Numbered from the stretch's first letter, positions 35,932-47,958 are shown. The stretch: 64,000 bases of DNA from Krasilnikovozyma curviuscula (GCA_014825775.1 MVAQ01000003.1:1-64000); one strand, 5' to 3'. Translations and numbers: made by a program. The notes: generated by a model from the sequence alone, not told the origin.

Positions 35932-37390
35932 ATGTCCATAGGATCATCATCGACAAGTCCTCAAGCTCAAACCGATGAAGAACGAGAAATCTTAGTTTCG
36001 TTTGAGAAATGGATGGCGGACGACAAGGTGAGGATAGCGAACTGATCCCTAAAATGTTTCAGCTGATCATACCTTGAATATTTCAGTATCCACCTCCACT
36101 GGCTGCTATCATGGCTCTGACCGATAAACTCGAATCTCGTCAATGTCAGTTCTGTCGTTTTTTCACCATTTTGACTCGTAGCCCTCGCAGTTTCACTGAC
36201 CTGCTTCGCCCTTTTGTGGACATCAGATACGACGACAACAGAACTTCTCACAGCACTTTCATATTTCTCAAATCTCCTGCTCACATCGCCGTCGTTCTCC
36301 TTCGGTCTGCGAGCAGGTGCAGCGATATTTGAACGATGGGTCAGAGACACAGTTGGAACGGTATCAAGATCGATGAACCTAGAGGAAATGAAGAGTCGGA
36401 TTGTGAAAGAAGGCAGAGAGTTTGCTGGAACGCAGGCAAAGAGGTGTAGGGACCTGATATCAGCTCAGGCGGAAGGTTTCTTGCGGGATGGCAGTAAAGT
36501 GAGTCTTAAACCGTTCTCTTACATACCTCCTAAAGAAATCATGTCAACCGTGGTCAAGGATAAAGCTTCCTTGGCTACAGTCTACTTGACTACTGGAATT
36601 ATTTGGGGCTTGCGGTTCCACTTGTCACCTGTTTGGCCCTCTGACCGAACTTCGCTTTCTCTACATTGAACCCAGGTTCTCATCCATGGTTACTCGAGGG
36701 TGGTAATTGCAACCCTAGTACGAGCGCACGAAAACAACAAGCGTCTGTCCGTCTATGTAACAGAAGCGCGAGTGAGTTGTAGCCAGAGGAACTTACGACC
36801 TTGATATTCTGAGCTCTAACCAAATTACTTTCACAACAACGAAGCCATCTAACCGAGGATGGCAGACTCACAAAGTCCTCGCAGCCGAGGGAATACCGTG
36901 TACTCTGATTCCAGACTCGAACGCTGCCTACATCCTCAGTTCAGAGAGCATCGACGTTGTCATGGTCGGTGCAGAGGCCGTTGCGGAATCTGGAGGTGTC
37001 ATTGCAGGAGTAAGGCGATTCAATAATCTAACAAGAGTCTTGTAATGCAACTTTGAGCTAACAACTCTTTCAATTTTTGTTTCATCTAAGGTCGGAACAT
37101 ATCAACTCGCTCTCCTGTCATCAGCACTCCGAAAACCCTTCTACGCCCTCGCCGAATCGTACAAGTTCATTAGACTTTTCCCACTTTCCCAGTCCGATCT
37201 CCAACAACAACCTGAGGCTCAAACTCACACCTCAACCCCCACGACGGAGGGAGAGGATGGCACAGTCGTTGCTGGGGGTGTCAAGTATGACTATACGCCG
37301 AGGGAAAACATAGCATTGATTATGAGTGATGTTGGAGTGTTAACGCCTGAGAGTGTTAGCGCATATCTTGTCAATGTGTTCACTGATTAA
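35932..37390 (+). CDS. GCN3: eIF2B alpha subunit
   Basis: Regulatory subunit of the eIF2B guanine nucleotide exchange factor, which senses phosphorylated eIF2. The N-terminus is helical (TDEEREILVSFEKWMADDK, YPPPLAAIMALTDKL). The core reads FGLRAGAAIFERWV, then the Rossmann-like half: VLIHGYSRVVIATLVRAH, RLSVYVTEARP, and GIPCTLIPDSNAAYIL, followed by the family hallmark VVMVGAEAVAESGGVIAGVGTYQLAL. It ends YALAESYKFIRLFPLSQSDL, an acidic/Thr-rich insert, and GVLTPESVSAYLVNVFTD. Around seven exons are needed. Length and motif order are normal for the family. Confidence 0.95.
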
Positions 37391-37642
37391 TTGGTTTAGT
37401 CATTATGCATCGAATTGTTGTCACCCATGCCGCCAAAAAAAATATCGAGACAGAGGCGTTGGTATTGATCGAAGGACATAAATATGGAATAAGAGGAGGC
37501 CAAAGCTATGTCAAGAATAACAAGAAGAACCTCTAAGTTAACAGCGAACAATACATATATTTAGAGTGACCCAAATGTCCATAGCCACAGCTTTAGGGTT
37601 CTTTTGTTTCTGTTTGAAGTCGAAGTGTCTGAACTGCATCGT

Positions 37643-39137
37643 TTATTGGTCTACAAGTTCGCTGAGCTTGTCAGCGACCTCAACAATCACCACGTTTGGC
37701 CCTGCGTAAATTAGGGATGGATCACGCTTGTTAACATCCTGAGTAAACGTCTCGTTGCCTTTGATGAGATACACGAATGCTGGACCTGCGAATGGGTTTG
37801 GGAGGTAGCAAGCGCTAGAGGGCTGGACGATAGCATTCGACTGGCCGCCAATAGCGATCGCACACCAGATCGACTCGTCGATAATCTGTTTGCCGCCAAC
37901 TGAAGTGATGAGCTGGGATCCTCCGACAAAGGTGCTTCCAGATGCTGGGGTGATGCTCAGAGCCGTTTGCGCTGCAAGAGCGGAACGCAAGCTGGATCAG
38001 CGCCGAACAGACGGGAGACATATGAAGCTGGGATCTTACGAGTGACGCCGAGTCCAGATGGGATGTCACATGACCCTGGTACGACAAAGCCTTGAGCAAT
38101 AGAGAGTACGTCTGCTCGGGTTATAGAGATCTCGAATGCGTTGGGGGTGTAAAGAGCATTGTTGAAAGTGTTGAGCTAAGAATCAAACGCAAGAAGAAAA
38201 AAAAGAACACAGTCATTTTCCTTTCAGTTCGATGGTCATCAAGAAAGAAAAAACTTACAATGGAATTATGCTAGTTGTTCAACGGGATGGACACAACTCG
38301 AGGTTAGCTACACATTTTCCGACCTCGTCACCAGTCGGCTGGTAAACAAAAGGAATGGCGCTCGAACTCACCCTAGCTTCAACGGGCACGATCTGAGCGG
38401 CAGCACTGAGAAGAGATTTATCCTGCAGCTGAGTGAGGATTCCACCCGCAATGCCACCTGGAGCGAGCGAGGACGATGTTTGTCAGCTGTGATGGAACCG
38501 TTAGTGATCCGATCTCTGACAGAAAAACTCACCTGTTCCTGTGATTTCAAGAGCTTGGGCGGTCGCAAGAGCAGTCTTTGGATCTTTGAGGGCTGAAGAG
38601 TAGTCATATCTAAAATTAAAACACGGATTACAATGGAACCACCCAAGTCACATCAGCAAAAAAAAGATGTGCTATGACAACACGTAAGGAAGGTTTAAAG
38701 ACCAAACTCACTTGCAAGTCTCACCAAAGACTGCAGCGCCGTTGGACTTTATGGCTGACGCAACAAACTGCTGGTGAGCAAGTTCTCGAGCGGCAATGCC
38801 TGCCATCTGCTCTTCCACAATCGCTGAGTTCTTTGTGAATCCTGCGGCGGCGTAGTCTGCGGCTTTGAACTTCTTGACGAGTTGCTGGTAGAAGCCTGAC
38901 TCCAGGGCTTGTGTGTACGGAAGAAGATACAGTCCGTCAGCAACGGTAAATGTAGAATAGATGAACAAAACCAGTAAATAAAAAAAGAAACTTACTCTCG
39001 ACAAATCCAGCAAACTGGAGCACTTGGAGATCGTTGTCTGCCCGTTTGGTCAACTCATCCTGCATCCACAGAGGGGCTGCTGAGGTGGTGGCCAGGGTCC
39101 CAAGAAGGATGGCTGGAGTAGCTAAACCGAGCTTCAT
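37643..39137 (-). CDS. Rds1-like secreted ferritin-fold protein B
   Basis: Paralogue of the gene at 9723-11303. It shows the same order: signal peptide (MKLGLATPAILLGTLATTSAAP); DNDLQVLQFAGFVE, then TLESGFYQQL; an ExxH in ARELAHQQF; ALATAQALEITGTG; VEAR plus HNSI; LNTFNNALYTPNAFEIS; a near-identical block VLSIAQGFVVPGSCDIPSG; then the beta-rich end finishing KLSELVDQ. Every splice position I could compare matches copy A in place and phase, including the 12-base micro-exon at 38259-38270. The two proteins differ most in the first ExxH helix (NREFEH in A, ARELAH in B) and the C-terminal domain. The stop is at 37643-37645, converging on GCN3. Function is inferred only from family. Confidence 0.88.
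38259..38270 (-). other. 12-base micro-exon (HNSI) of Rds1-like B
   Basis: On the minus strand CATAATTCCATT lies between a CTAG acceptor and a GTAAG donor. It encodes the same four residues as the micro-exon at 10680-10691, with two synonymous changes. Confidence 0.85.
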
Positions 39138-39714
39138 ATTTTTGTTTTTTACTTTGGGAAAGAGAGAAAGAGAAGTGAGTTGGGTGAATACCATGAATTC
39201 GAGAACCCCCTGCCCTTTTTTATAGGTTCTCTTTTGAGTTGTGCGATCGATCGGCGACAGTCAGCTAAAAGTCGAGCGCGCACTCACCTGCGAAGTCATC
39301 GGACAGGTGAACACATCGCATCACCAGGGTGCTGCTGCTCTGTCCGCTGATGACTTTTGAGGCTGAATAATGTGGCTTAACCTTTCAGGAATAGGGTAGA
39401 CAGTTTTTGGACGGGTTGAAACAGCCTCAGTGTGGCGGAGGGGCTGTAAGCAGTGAAATTAAACCAAAACAAACACACGAGGGCGCGCTCGCAATTCGCT
39501 CTAGGGACCCGACGGTGGTGTAACTGTCCAATCACTGAGAGAAGAACGGGACAGTACGGCGGGTTGCTGGACGGCTTCCTAGTTGGGAGCAGAGCTGAGC
39601 ACAACACACTGTGTCGGCTGTGCGTGACTGGCCGGTGTGCTTCAGCGCGCGCAGAGAGACCGGTCTAGAAACTCTCATCTACACCTATCTAGTCTAATGC
39701 AATGCTCTAGTACA
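39138..39714. other. intergenic, promoter of Rds1-like B
   Basis: This 577-base gap carries the TATA box noted separately. Towards 39440-39714 it becomes visibly richer in G and C, merging with the GC-rich acetyltransferase gene. Confidence 0.5.
39217..39224 (-). promoter_or_regulatory. TATA box of Rds1-like B
   Basis: On the minus strand TATAAAAA lies about 80 bases before the ATG at 39137. Copy A has its box at nearly the same distance. Confidence 0.7.
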
Positions 39715-40813
39715 CTAGTATATCTTGTCCACCAGCGCCTGGATCTGTTCCTTCACCCCGCCGCGGACCCACTCCTCGTACACAATGGACGCGGTCCAGC
39801 AGTCGCGCGACCCACCAGCCGCCCCGTCGCCTTCGCGTCCGCTCCAGTTGTTGGCCTCGGCATCCCTCTTGCTCGCGGTGGTGACGAGCTGGGCCCTCGT
39901 GACCCCCTCGTCTCTGAAGCCCAGCCGCCGCGCAGCCCTCATGGACGCGGCGTTCGCGGGCACCGCCTGCCAGCACATCCGCCTCAGGCCGTAGCCGCCC
40001 TCGCTGGGCAGACGGAAGCCTTTCGAGAGCATGAGCGACACCGAGTGGGTGAGGATGTGAGTGCGCTGGGCCTTGGGGAACCTGCGGGCGCCAGCGCCGT
40101 GTTAGCTTACTGCAGCCTGTTCCTTGAGGCGTCGGGGGCGGGCACTCACATGACGACGAAGCCTATCTCGGCAAGCAGATTATCCTGGGACGAAAACGCA
40201 TAGCCCATGACGCCTGAGAAATCCCCCGGCCAATGCTCAGGGTTTTTGTCTGCCGGCGCCGGCTTCTTCAGGTTGAACACGGAGTACAGCAGGAAGCCCT
40301 GGGAACCCATCCATAAGCACCAGCCCGGTCAGCAGATGTCCAACGATATCTTTGTTTCAAGGAATGCACTAACGGGGTTTCGCCTCTGCGCGTTTTCGAC
40401 CCAGTGGCAGACCTCTGCCGTCGACTTCCACTACACTCAAAGGCACAGGAAAACTTAGCTCAAGCACTCTTTGGTATGATTCTACAAGGCATCACACATA
40501 CCGGGTCGACTCTCGAGAAGCAGTTGAAGAGCTGAGGCTGGTCCTTCGTCTCGTCAAACAGCGCTTGAGCATACAAGCTGGGCTTTAACATTAAATGTAC
40601 ATTCCATTGAATTGTCACACGTCAGCGTGAGAGGAGAAAGGAAGAAAGAAAGACACTCACCACAAAGGGCCTCAGCTCGACATAGTGACCCTCTGCTCTC
40701 AGCGGCTCGATGGGCGCTCCAGTCAGGCAGAAATTGAAGTCGTATTCCTCCAGAGGTGTGTCCAGGTGGGTTTCAGCAGAGAACTCAGGTTTGTACCGGT
40801 TCAAGTAGGCCAT
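39715..40813 (-). CDS. GNAT-family N-acetyltransferase
   Basis: Acetyl-CoA-dependent acyltransferase of the RimJ/RimL-like type; the substrate is unknown. The start at 40813 gives MAYLNRYKPEFSAE. The core reads LTGAPIEPLRAEGHYVELRPF, then VDP, then TAEVCHWVENAQRRNP. GFLLYSVFN and GVMGYAFSSQDNLLAEIGFVV follow as central strands. The acetyl-CoA site region is AQRTHILTHSVSLMLSKGF, and the end strand is WQAVPANAASMRAARRLGFRDEGVTRAQ, the usual GNAT_3 signature. Five exons are needed. The last coding exon (39715-40082) is strikingly GC-rich: I count 44 G or C in the 60 bases 39781-39840, unlike its neighbours. An ATG 12 codons upstream (40849) is possible. Confidence 0.85.
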
Positions 40814-41198
40814 ATCGAGGAAACAGTGGTGGCTGCTGCTGCCAGACAAAGAAAAAAGAAAAAAAAAGAACCGTCGCCTGAAGTCGACGAGTCAAGTCAA
40901 GCAAGCGTCAGTCAGGCAGGCGAGCTCTATTAGAGGTTGGGGCGGCGAATAAAACATGCGTTGAAACAGCTCCCGTTTCGCGACACTGTTGACCTCTCTA
41001 GGACACAGACAACACTATCTTGAATAGGAAAGTAATTATAAATTAGCTGCGTGCAGAGCAACTTCTTTTTCGTAATTCATTGTGATTTAATGTGTGTATC
41101 ATCTGGATTTCTTCTCATTACGCCGCCGCCACTTCGACCTGGAAAATTCGTCGTTTTAGAGCATTGGTACAACATACGTCTGTGTTTCAACTATCAAG
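40814..41198. other. intergenic, acetyltransferase promoter side
   Basis: This 385-base gap lies between two minus-strand genes. An A-rich run is at 40852-40869. I see no gene. Confidence 0.45.
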
Positions 41199-43612
41199 TC
41201 AAGTCTCCCCGCTCTGAGCAGAATCGCTGAGAAGACCAACCCTCTCAGGGGTAGGCGAGCTGCGCCTATCTTCAATGCTGCTGCTGCTGGGCCTCAATCC
41301 GACTCGCGCAGGTGCAACGTCCTCATCTACTTTGGAAGCCCATTTTCTCACACCTGCAAGACATCGAGCGAAGAAGAAAAAAACAGAAAACATTGGGTGA
41401 GATCTATTCTGCCGGCAGAAAAAATAATAAAAGATGGATGGGGTAAAAGGGAAAACTTACCTTCCACAACGACCCAACTCCCAATCACACACCCGGCGAT
41501 CCCGAAATCTGCCAGCGACAGTCCAAGCCACAGTCGATAGTGATCCGATTTATCGTCATAGGGCGGTACGACCAAGGAGTAGAAACTCGGACCAAAAGCG
41601 CCTGCTAGGTTCCCGCATGCTACGACACATGCGGTGAGAACCGAGAGTGCTGGCAGAAGACTGGACGGAAGGGTGACCAGCGTCGAGAGATAAAGGAATC
41701 CTAACGTAGGAGTGACTGTAGTGGGAGAAAAAAAGTTATCAGCTATAGAAGGAAAAAAGTCTTGAGATCATCAGTTGGGATCTTTATCGCTTACCCATCG
41801 TCACAGCTAACCTCAATCCCACCCCAACCAAGAACGTAAACCAGCCACCAATCCACTTATTTTCTACCTCCGGAACTCCTTCCGCACTTAATCCTGTAAC
41901 ACCCCCTCCCTGCATAACCATCTCCCACATGGCCAACAACAACCACAGCGAAATTACCACCATTACGACTCTTCTCCAGACAGTCGTCAGTCCCTCCGAT
42001 GCTTGTCTAGATGATTCCAGCTTGGTGTTGATGGAGGAGCCTGCACCATCTTCGATCATCTTCCCAATGTCAGTGTGAGAATGAGCTGGTGCGGTGCCTT
42101 CCTCCTCATCGTCACCGCCCGGTTCGAAGTTGATAGTGACATCAGATGTGTTGTGTCCAAGCCCGTTCGAGCCCCTTTTTACTGCAGACGAATGAGGTTT
42201 CTTGATCCTACTAGCAATCACACCGATTCCGAACTGACCAACTCCTCCCAGGACATACACCCAACCGACGATAGTATTCGAGAGACTCTCACTGACGGCG
42301 AACCTGGCTTGGAGCACTTTGGGCAAGAACTGAGCTGGTGTAGTCGCCATGATGATCAAGAAGTACCCAAACGAGAGAATGAGCGTGATTGGTGAGAGGA
42401 GGGTTGGGAGAAGGGCGGTAAGCGAGTGGGTGTGATGCGACTCTTGGGGTGGCAGTCGAGCAAGTAGGAATGTTCTTTGCGGTACAGTAAGGAAGTTGGG
42501 AGCTGCTGCAGATGATGGAAGTCGAAAGTAGATGAGAGCGGCGAAGAACAAGGTAAGAACTCCCTCTGTAACAAGCGAAGAACAATCAACATCACATCCC
42601 CCATTCAAACTCATAAGTCATGTTCAACTCACCAAACCAAAACAGTATCCTCCAACCACCTTTCAGAGGCAATAGAATTCCAGCCAAGAAACTGCCGATG
42701 GCGAAGCTAATGCTGGCAGCCAATGTAAACGATGAGATTCTGAGAGTAAGTTGTGATGGTGGGTAGAACGTCGTAAGAGTGAAGAGCATTCCAGGAAAGA
42801 CTCCGCTAAAGATTGGGATGAACCAGAGAATGCAAGGGGATGTGGTCAAAAGTTTGGAACAAACCACCGATATAACCACGGTGTAATCAGCCACAATGTC
42901 AGCCATGACTCAGAAAAGGATTCGCTTACCCTTCGAATATACCCATTATTCCTCTTATAGCAACCATCCACTGCCATCCTTTCTTACCGCCAAATCCCAC
43001 ACAACCTTCCAATATTGAACAGACCCCGCAACCGCCAATTAGAACTGCAAGCCATACTCTTGCTCCACCTAGCTTCGGATTCGAGAGTAGGACGTTCGAC
43101 GGTATTTCAGATACGACAAGAGATAGAGTGAAGAACGCGCTGTGAAACACAACAGCTGCTCGTTAGCGTCGGGTAGGAGCACACCGAGGTATTAGAATGT
43201 GAGCTTGAGCTTACGCTGAGAGAGCGTAACGCTTTGGTGTGAGGTCGATAGACTTCTCAAGTGATGTCAATGAGTTGGATAGATTTGATCGGTCAATGTA
43301 CGAGCATGAATAGGAAAGGATCAACTGTTACATAGGCGGCGTCAGTCTCTGAAAGAAGCACGACTAGAATGCGTAGCATGGGTTACTCACGAGCAACATG
43401 ACTCTCAGATCCAATGCTCTTGTCAGCTCCTTCACATCCTTCTCCTTCTTCTCTTCGGATGAGTCCTCATCCAATGTGCTGGTGAGAACACGATGCAAAT
43501 CGGGGCCGGATTGTGAAGCTGCATAGTTGTGAGCAAGGGAGGAAGCGGCTGGCTTTTGTCTCCTCAGAGACTGTCCGAATGGGGACGCTGATCTGGAGGG
43601 TGGGTTCGACAT
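41199..43612 (-). CDS. MFS transporter, anion:cation symporter (Dal5-like) family
   Basis: Polytopic plasma-membrane permease of the ACS branch of the major facilitator superfamily, which carries organic anions such as allantoate or vitamins. The cytosolic N-terminus (about 65 residues) ends in LDLRVMLLLILSYSCSYIDRSNLSNS, the standard first helix and D-R-x-N motif. Then come AFFTLSLVVSEIPSNVLL, GGVFPGMLFTLTTFYPPSQLTLRIS, FAIGSFLAGILL and GWRILFWFEGVLTLFFAALIYF. A long hydrophilic loop with acidic runs follows (GDDEEEGTAPAHSH). The C-terminal half has WRRVVMVVISLWLLLAMW, FTFLVGVGLRLAVTM and CGNLAGAFGPSFYS. The tail is Ser-rich. Eight exons are needed. The substrate cannot be read from the sequence. 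Confidence 0.85.
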
Positions 43613-44089
43613 TCTACTGACTCTATGCCCCTCTGTTGAAGAAACGCAGCAAGTTAGCTGCTGTCAGCTAAACTTTGACGGTGCTTCTTCCTGGAAGCAA
43701 ATTACCCCAACTAACCTGACAAGGGCTGATTCTATGACCAGAATTTCACAGAAACTGCGCGCAGGAGCGGCAAGGGTGACAACACAAAGGAGGAAGAGGC
43801 GTGAGCTCGAGAGAGCAAGGTTCTGATAGGGCAACGAAAGAGTACCTACGACACCAGCCGAAACAGACCACCTATCTACAGATAAATACCTTTGAACTCT
43901 AGCCTTCGGACAGCAAAATGGGTGTATTTGAGGGTCGCCGTCGAATGGCAGATTCAAACAGCGTTTCCTAGCAAAGAGTAGGCAGTAACACCATTCACCT
44001 AGTATCTAAGTCCCTCAGCAGACTTTCTCTCCAAGTCGAAGTCTCTGTTTGTTCACCTCGGTCTAAGACCCATCTGCAACGGCTCAAAA
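43613..44089. other. divergent intergenic region, MFS transporter / EMC4
   Basis: This 477-base gap must hold both promoters. A 97-codon minus-strand frame (43664-43957) crosses it but has no domain I recognise and is probably chance. Confidence 0.5.
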
Positions 44090-44974
44090 ATGGCCCCCGT
44101 GCATCTCGACTATTCCTCTATCTCGCCGTTCGTCTTATCATATGCCAGCCGCTCATTGCACAGACTAGGTCCTAACTTGTCTATCTATTGTCTTCCACTA
44201 TAGTGCCTCTTCCATCCCATCACCTCCAGGCTTTACGGCGTCGTCTGCAGTGAAGCAGGTGAAAGGTTCTAAATCAGCACTGGAAGTGCTGGCGATGACT
44301 GAGGGCCTCAAGTCGAAGAAAGCGTGGGACGTAGCTCTCGCTCCAGGAAAGGTAAGTAATACGAATCTATGAATGTTTGTGTGAAACTGCCGGAAAGGAA
44401 TTCAGTTATCTGATCATTTGTACCTTGTTCGTATCCTTCTAAAGGCTCTTCCTATGCAGGCGTTCATGCTCTATATGTCTGGCTCAGGAATACAAGTGAT
44501 GTCAATAGGAATCGTTTTTATGCTGCTGACTAGTCCTATAAAGGGATTGTTCAGCATAAAATCTGGTGAGCACCGTCTTTCGTAACGTTCGTCTCGACTT
44601 CTTCTGACTTACTTTTTCTACGACCAGTGTTCAAACCGTTCCAACCTGCGCCGGGAGCACCGCAACAAGATCCTCTTGGTCTTCTGTTACCGATGGCAGC
44701 TTTTGTCGCTTGTCAAGCAGCAACGTGAGTGCGACTCTTAATTCGCTTTCCCTTTCTAGATCCTCACAGTTTCTGGCTGGCCTCTTCAGGTTTGCACTGG
44801 GACTTTGGAAATGCAATCAGATGGGCATGCTTCCGACAGGTGCAGCTGATTTCTTGGCGTTTGAAACAAGAGGACTAGTGAGCTGTCTGCCTAGTGTCGT
44901 TCACCTGCAACTGCGGCTAACTTTGTTCGTCTTTTTGTCTCAAGGCACCGGAAAAGGCTTTCTTTGGGCTATAA
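44090..44974 (+). CDS. EMC4: ER membrane protein complex subunit 4
   Basis: Subunit of the EMC, the ER insertase for tail-anchored and multipass proteins. The spliced product starts MAPVHLDYSSISPASSIPSP. It shows KKAWDVALAPGK, then AFMLYMSGSGIQVMSIGIVFMLLTSPIKGLFSI, VFKPF, LLLPMAAFVACQAATFALGLWKCNQMGMLPTGAADFLAF, and ends in RGLAPEKAFFGL. KAW, the AFMLYMSG segment and ALGLWKCN are the family hallmarks. About 170 residues is normal for EMC4. Six exons are needed. The first intron uses a GTTCGT donor, weaker than its neighbours. The stop at 44972-44974 converges on the next gene. Confidence 0.94.
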
Positions 44975-45194
44975 GGTGTCTATACTCTAGATTATGTATG
45001 ATAGACTCTTGCACTGAATTTGCACTCAACCGCCTGGCAAGCATAACATGAAACTCGCGACACGGCGAGTCAGTCCCATGAAGGATCGCCAAATGACTAA
45101 CTATTTCACATGGCCAGAGGAATCATAACGGTTTTGAAAACTGATGACATGAAACAGCTCTCTGCTTTCGTTTCTAACTGACGTACTCCTCTCC

Positions 45195-47639
45195 TCAGCT
45201 GTAACTGACCTTACCTATCCAGCCATGCAACATAACATCTCCAACACTCTGTATCTGAATTTCCTTCCAGTCACCATCGCTCGTCTTCAACCCACACCTC
45301 TCAATCGCAGCTCCCAGTAGTCCACTATCAGCTTCTCTCTCCTTATCCCCGACGGCAAAAACGGCAACGGTGAACTCTTCCTTGGGAACTGGTCCACCTC
45401 TTAAAGATCTTAAGTCCGCGAAAGCAGGGGGTCTCCTACGGGTGAGATGGGAGCTATCGATTGGCAGGACTGTGAACTTGTTATCGTTACCTCTTCTTTT
45501 CGCTGTTGGGCTGCCAAGTAGACCATATTGTGGTGAAGCGACAGAGGAATCTGGCGATGTGACAACTTCAGGTGACGTTGGTTCTCTTCCTCCTGATAGT
45601 CGAGCTGTGAATGGAGACAACGGAGAGTCGTGCGTTGAGTCGGTAGTGAGGGAAGTGGGAGTAAGAGGATCGTCAACAGCTGTTTCTGTATCGGCATAGG
45701 ATAAGGTTATTGGGGTTTGCTGTCGTGGTGGAATGAGAGGGGTTCTCTCAGTCTGAATATAAAATTGTATAGTTCATTACCACTAGAACGAGATCTCGAA
45801 TGCGAGAGGACTTACTGGTTCGTCGACGTTCTCTGGCACAGAAGTGTTGTTATCTACCGTACTAGCTAGGGCAACCATTCCAAGGATCTTCAGGACTACT
45901 CTGTACAATCCTCGCAAGCAACCAATGTTTTCAGCTCTAGCTTCCTTGTCATCATCCTCTTGTTCTTCACGAACACCACCGTTGTGCTGCTCATGGGAAG
46001 CTTCGTAGACCACAACGGTCTCACTAGGAGGAGGAGCATTAGGCCATACTGAGTCTTCAGCTCTATAGCTTTCTGATATGGGCAACGGAAGACTAGTGGC
46101 AGGTGATTTACGTTTTTCTGGCGTCTGCTGCGGTGAGAAGGGGCCTTCTTCATTTTCGTCCCCCAGGTTTTGGACATGGACTGTAGTATTGAGAGGCTGG
46201 ATCGGGTCTTTCATCGAAGTCGTCTCTGCGTCGAACACGTCGCCTCTGTTGTGTGGTAACAGCCGAGCGACGACGCCTCCAGCTGGACTTTCGACGATTT
46301 TTGGTGAAGACAGAATACTGAAGGCTGTTTTGTTGTCAATAAAATTTAGCGCGAGTTTTCTAAATTGAAAGACGAAAGGTCGATCCGAGGGAATATTGAC
46401 CGCTGTGAAAGAGATTTTGGTAGCAGTGGAGTAAGCGAAAGCTTGACTAGTTGTCGAGAAAAGGACGGTGTTGAATGGGAAACTATCTGCAGAGTTGATA
46501 AATGTTGCGAGAGTGGTATTTGTATTGATGTGTCGGACGTCTGTTTCTGATAGGATGATACTAGGCGAGGCGCCGGGTTGGTATAGGATGATGGAATCCC
46601 TCTGAGATCGAGTCGCGGAGAAGAACCATTGGCCTCCTTCAAATCCTGTTTCCTTCTCAAAGAGCTTTAATATCCATCCGTCTGCTCTTGCTTTACCAAC
46701 CGACCATACACCACCAGTCGCTCTCTTGATGAAAACCAGCTGTTCATCGCAACCTTCCGGCGCAGGACTTCTGATGAGCAAGATGGCTCCGTCATCAAAC
46801 TCTGAGGCAGGAATGGCGTGACTGTCGAAAAATTTGTAGCAAGAGAGGTGTTGGGAGGTGGATGAAGAATTATAACCGTCGGATACCTTGGAGAAGGTAT
46901 AAAAGACGATAAACGCAATGGAAAGACCGACGGCTGGAACTGCCTAGAACGGTGATGATTATTTTTTAGAAACATTAGTCAAAATACACACGAGTCAAGA
47001 GTCTCATACTTGCCCATTCTCGTTAAAAACGAAACTCAGTCCCTCCCATCCTCCTTCCTGTAGCAAACGTTTCATGTTACTGTCGACGTTTTCATCAGCA
47101 TTCTTTTCCAAAACAATCTCGATTCTTCCATTCGACCCAGGAAATCCCAGCCACTCAACACCTTCCCCTTCTCCAGCAAGTCTGAAGGTAAACTCGAACT
47201 GATAAGGTCCATTTCCATGAGGCGGGGGTAAAAGCGTCACAGAGGCGTGGTGAGTCGGGGTAAAAATCGTCGAGCTTTTTGCTGATCGTTGACGCTCCTC
47301 TATATTGGTTGTTGTTGAAGATGGTAAATCTAAAGTGAAAGCTACAGCTGTGGAATTGTCCTGAGATTCCGCTGCTTCACCTCGGGTGCCGGGATCCATC
47401 TGAAACTTGACTGAACTCCAAACCTCCCCATCCCATTGACTTCTAATAGAAGGGTTGAATCCACCCTGAGAACCGGTCAAGGGCAGATTCGTCCAGATTT
47501 CGAGCTCCTTGGAGAAGTCTTCACCATCGTCTAATCTGGCGTTGAAATTGAGTTGAGTGAAAAGAGGACATTGTCCTCCCGCCGAAAGGACCTTGAGGGA
47601 TGAGTACGAGCCTATTGGTGGACTAAATAAGATACCCAT
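45195..47639 (-). CDS. unknown protein with two predicted membrane segments
   Basis: I do not recognise this family. From ATG 47639 (MGILFSPPIGSYSSLKVLS) the first exon encodes about 210 residues with a beta-rich look (LEIWTNLPLTG, WLGFPGSNGRIEIVLE). The second exon opens with a hydrophobic segment, AVPAVGLSIAFIVFYTF. A long soluble part follows (CYKFFDSHAIPASEFDDGAILLIRSPAPEG, FQFRKLALNFIDNKTAF). Near 45900 a second hydrophobic stretch appears: LRGLYRVVLKILGMVALAS. The last exon is Pro/Ser/Thr-rich (TERTPLIPPRQQTP). The frame reads upstream to 47714 but only from a TTG, and an in-frame stop precedes it. The 3' end is uncertain, because a possible GTAAGG donor lies close to the stop used. Confidence 0.65.
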
Positions 47640-47958
47640 ATCAGTAACGTTAAATTTGCTGGGATTTCTTGAGAGATGCTGTTGGGGGCTGGGAGAAATT
47701 TGGGATTTTTCCAAGGGTCAGAGCGTTGCAACGCAACCTGCTGCGGTCAGTGTCAACTCCGCTCCTTGTTGCGATTCAAGCTTCTCATTCAAAATCTACT
47801 TGGAATGGAGATTGAATTACGAGAAATCTTAAAATGTACAGGATCAAGGGGAATGAGCGTCAACAAATAGGGCTCGTAACAACAAAAAGCGCAACTCAAT
47901 CCTCCCATCTAAATTGAGACCACAAACTCCAAGACACCTTTTTTTATCTCTGAATACA
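47640..47958. other. intergenic, SERF 3' end and promoter of the unknown two-segment gene
   Basis: A 319-base gap between two minus-strand genes. The reading frame of the unknown gene extends into it without an ATG. I see nothing else. Confidence 0.4.
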
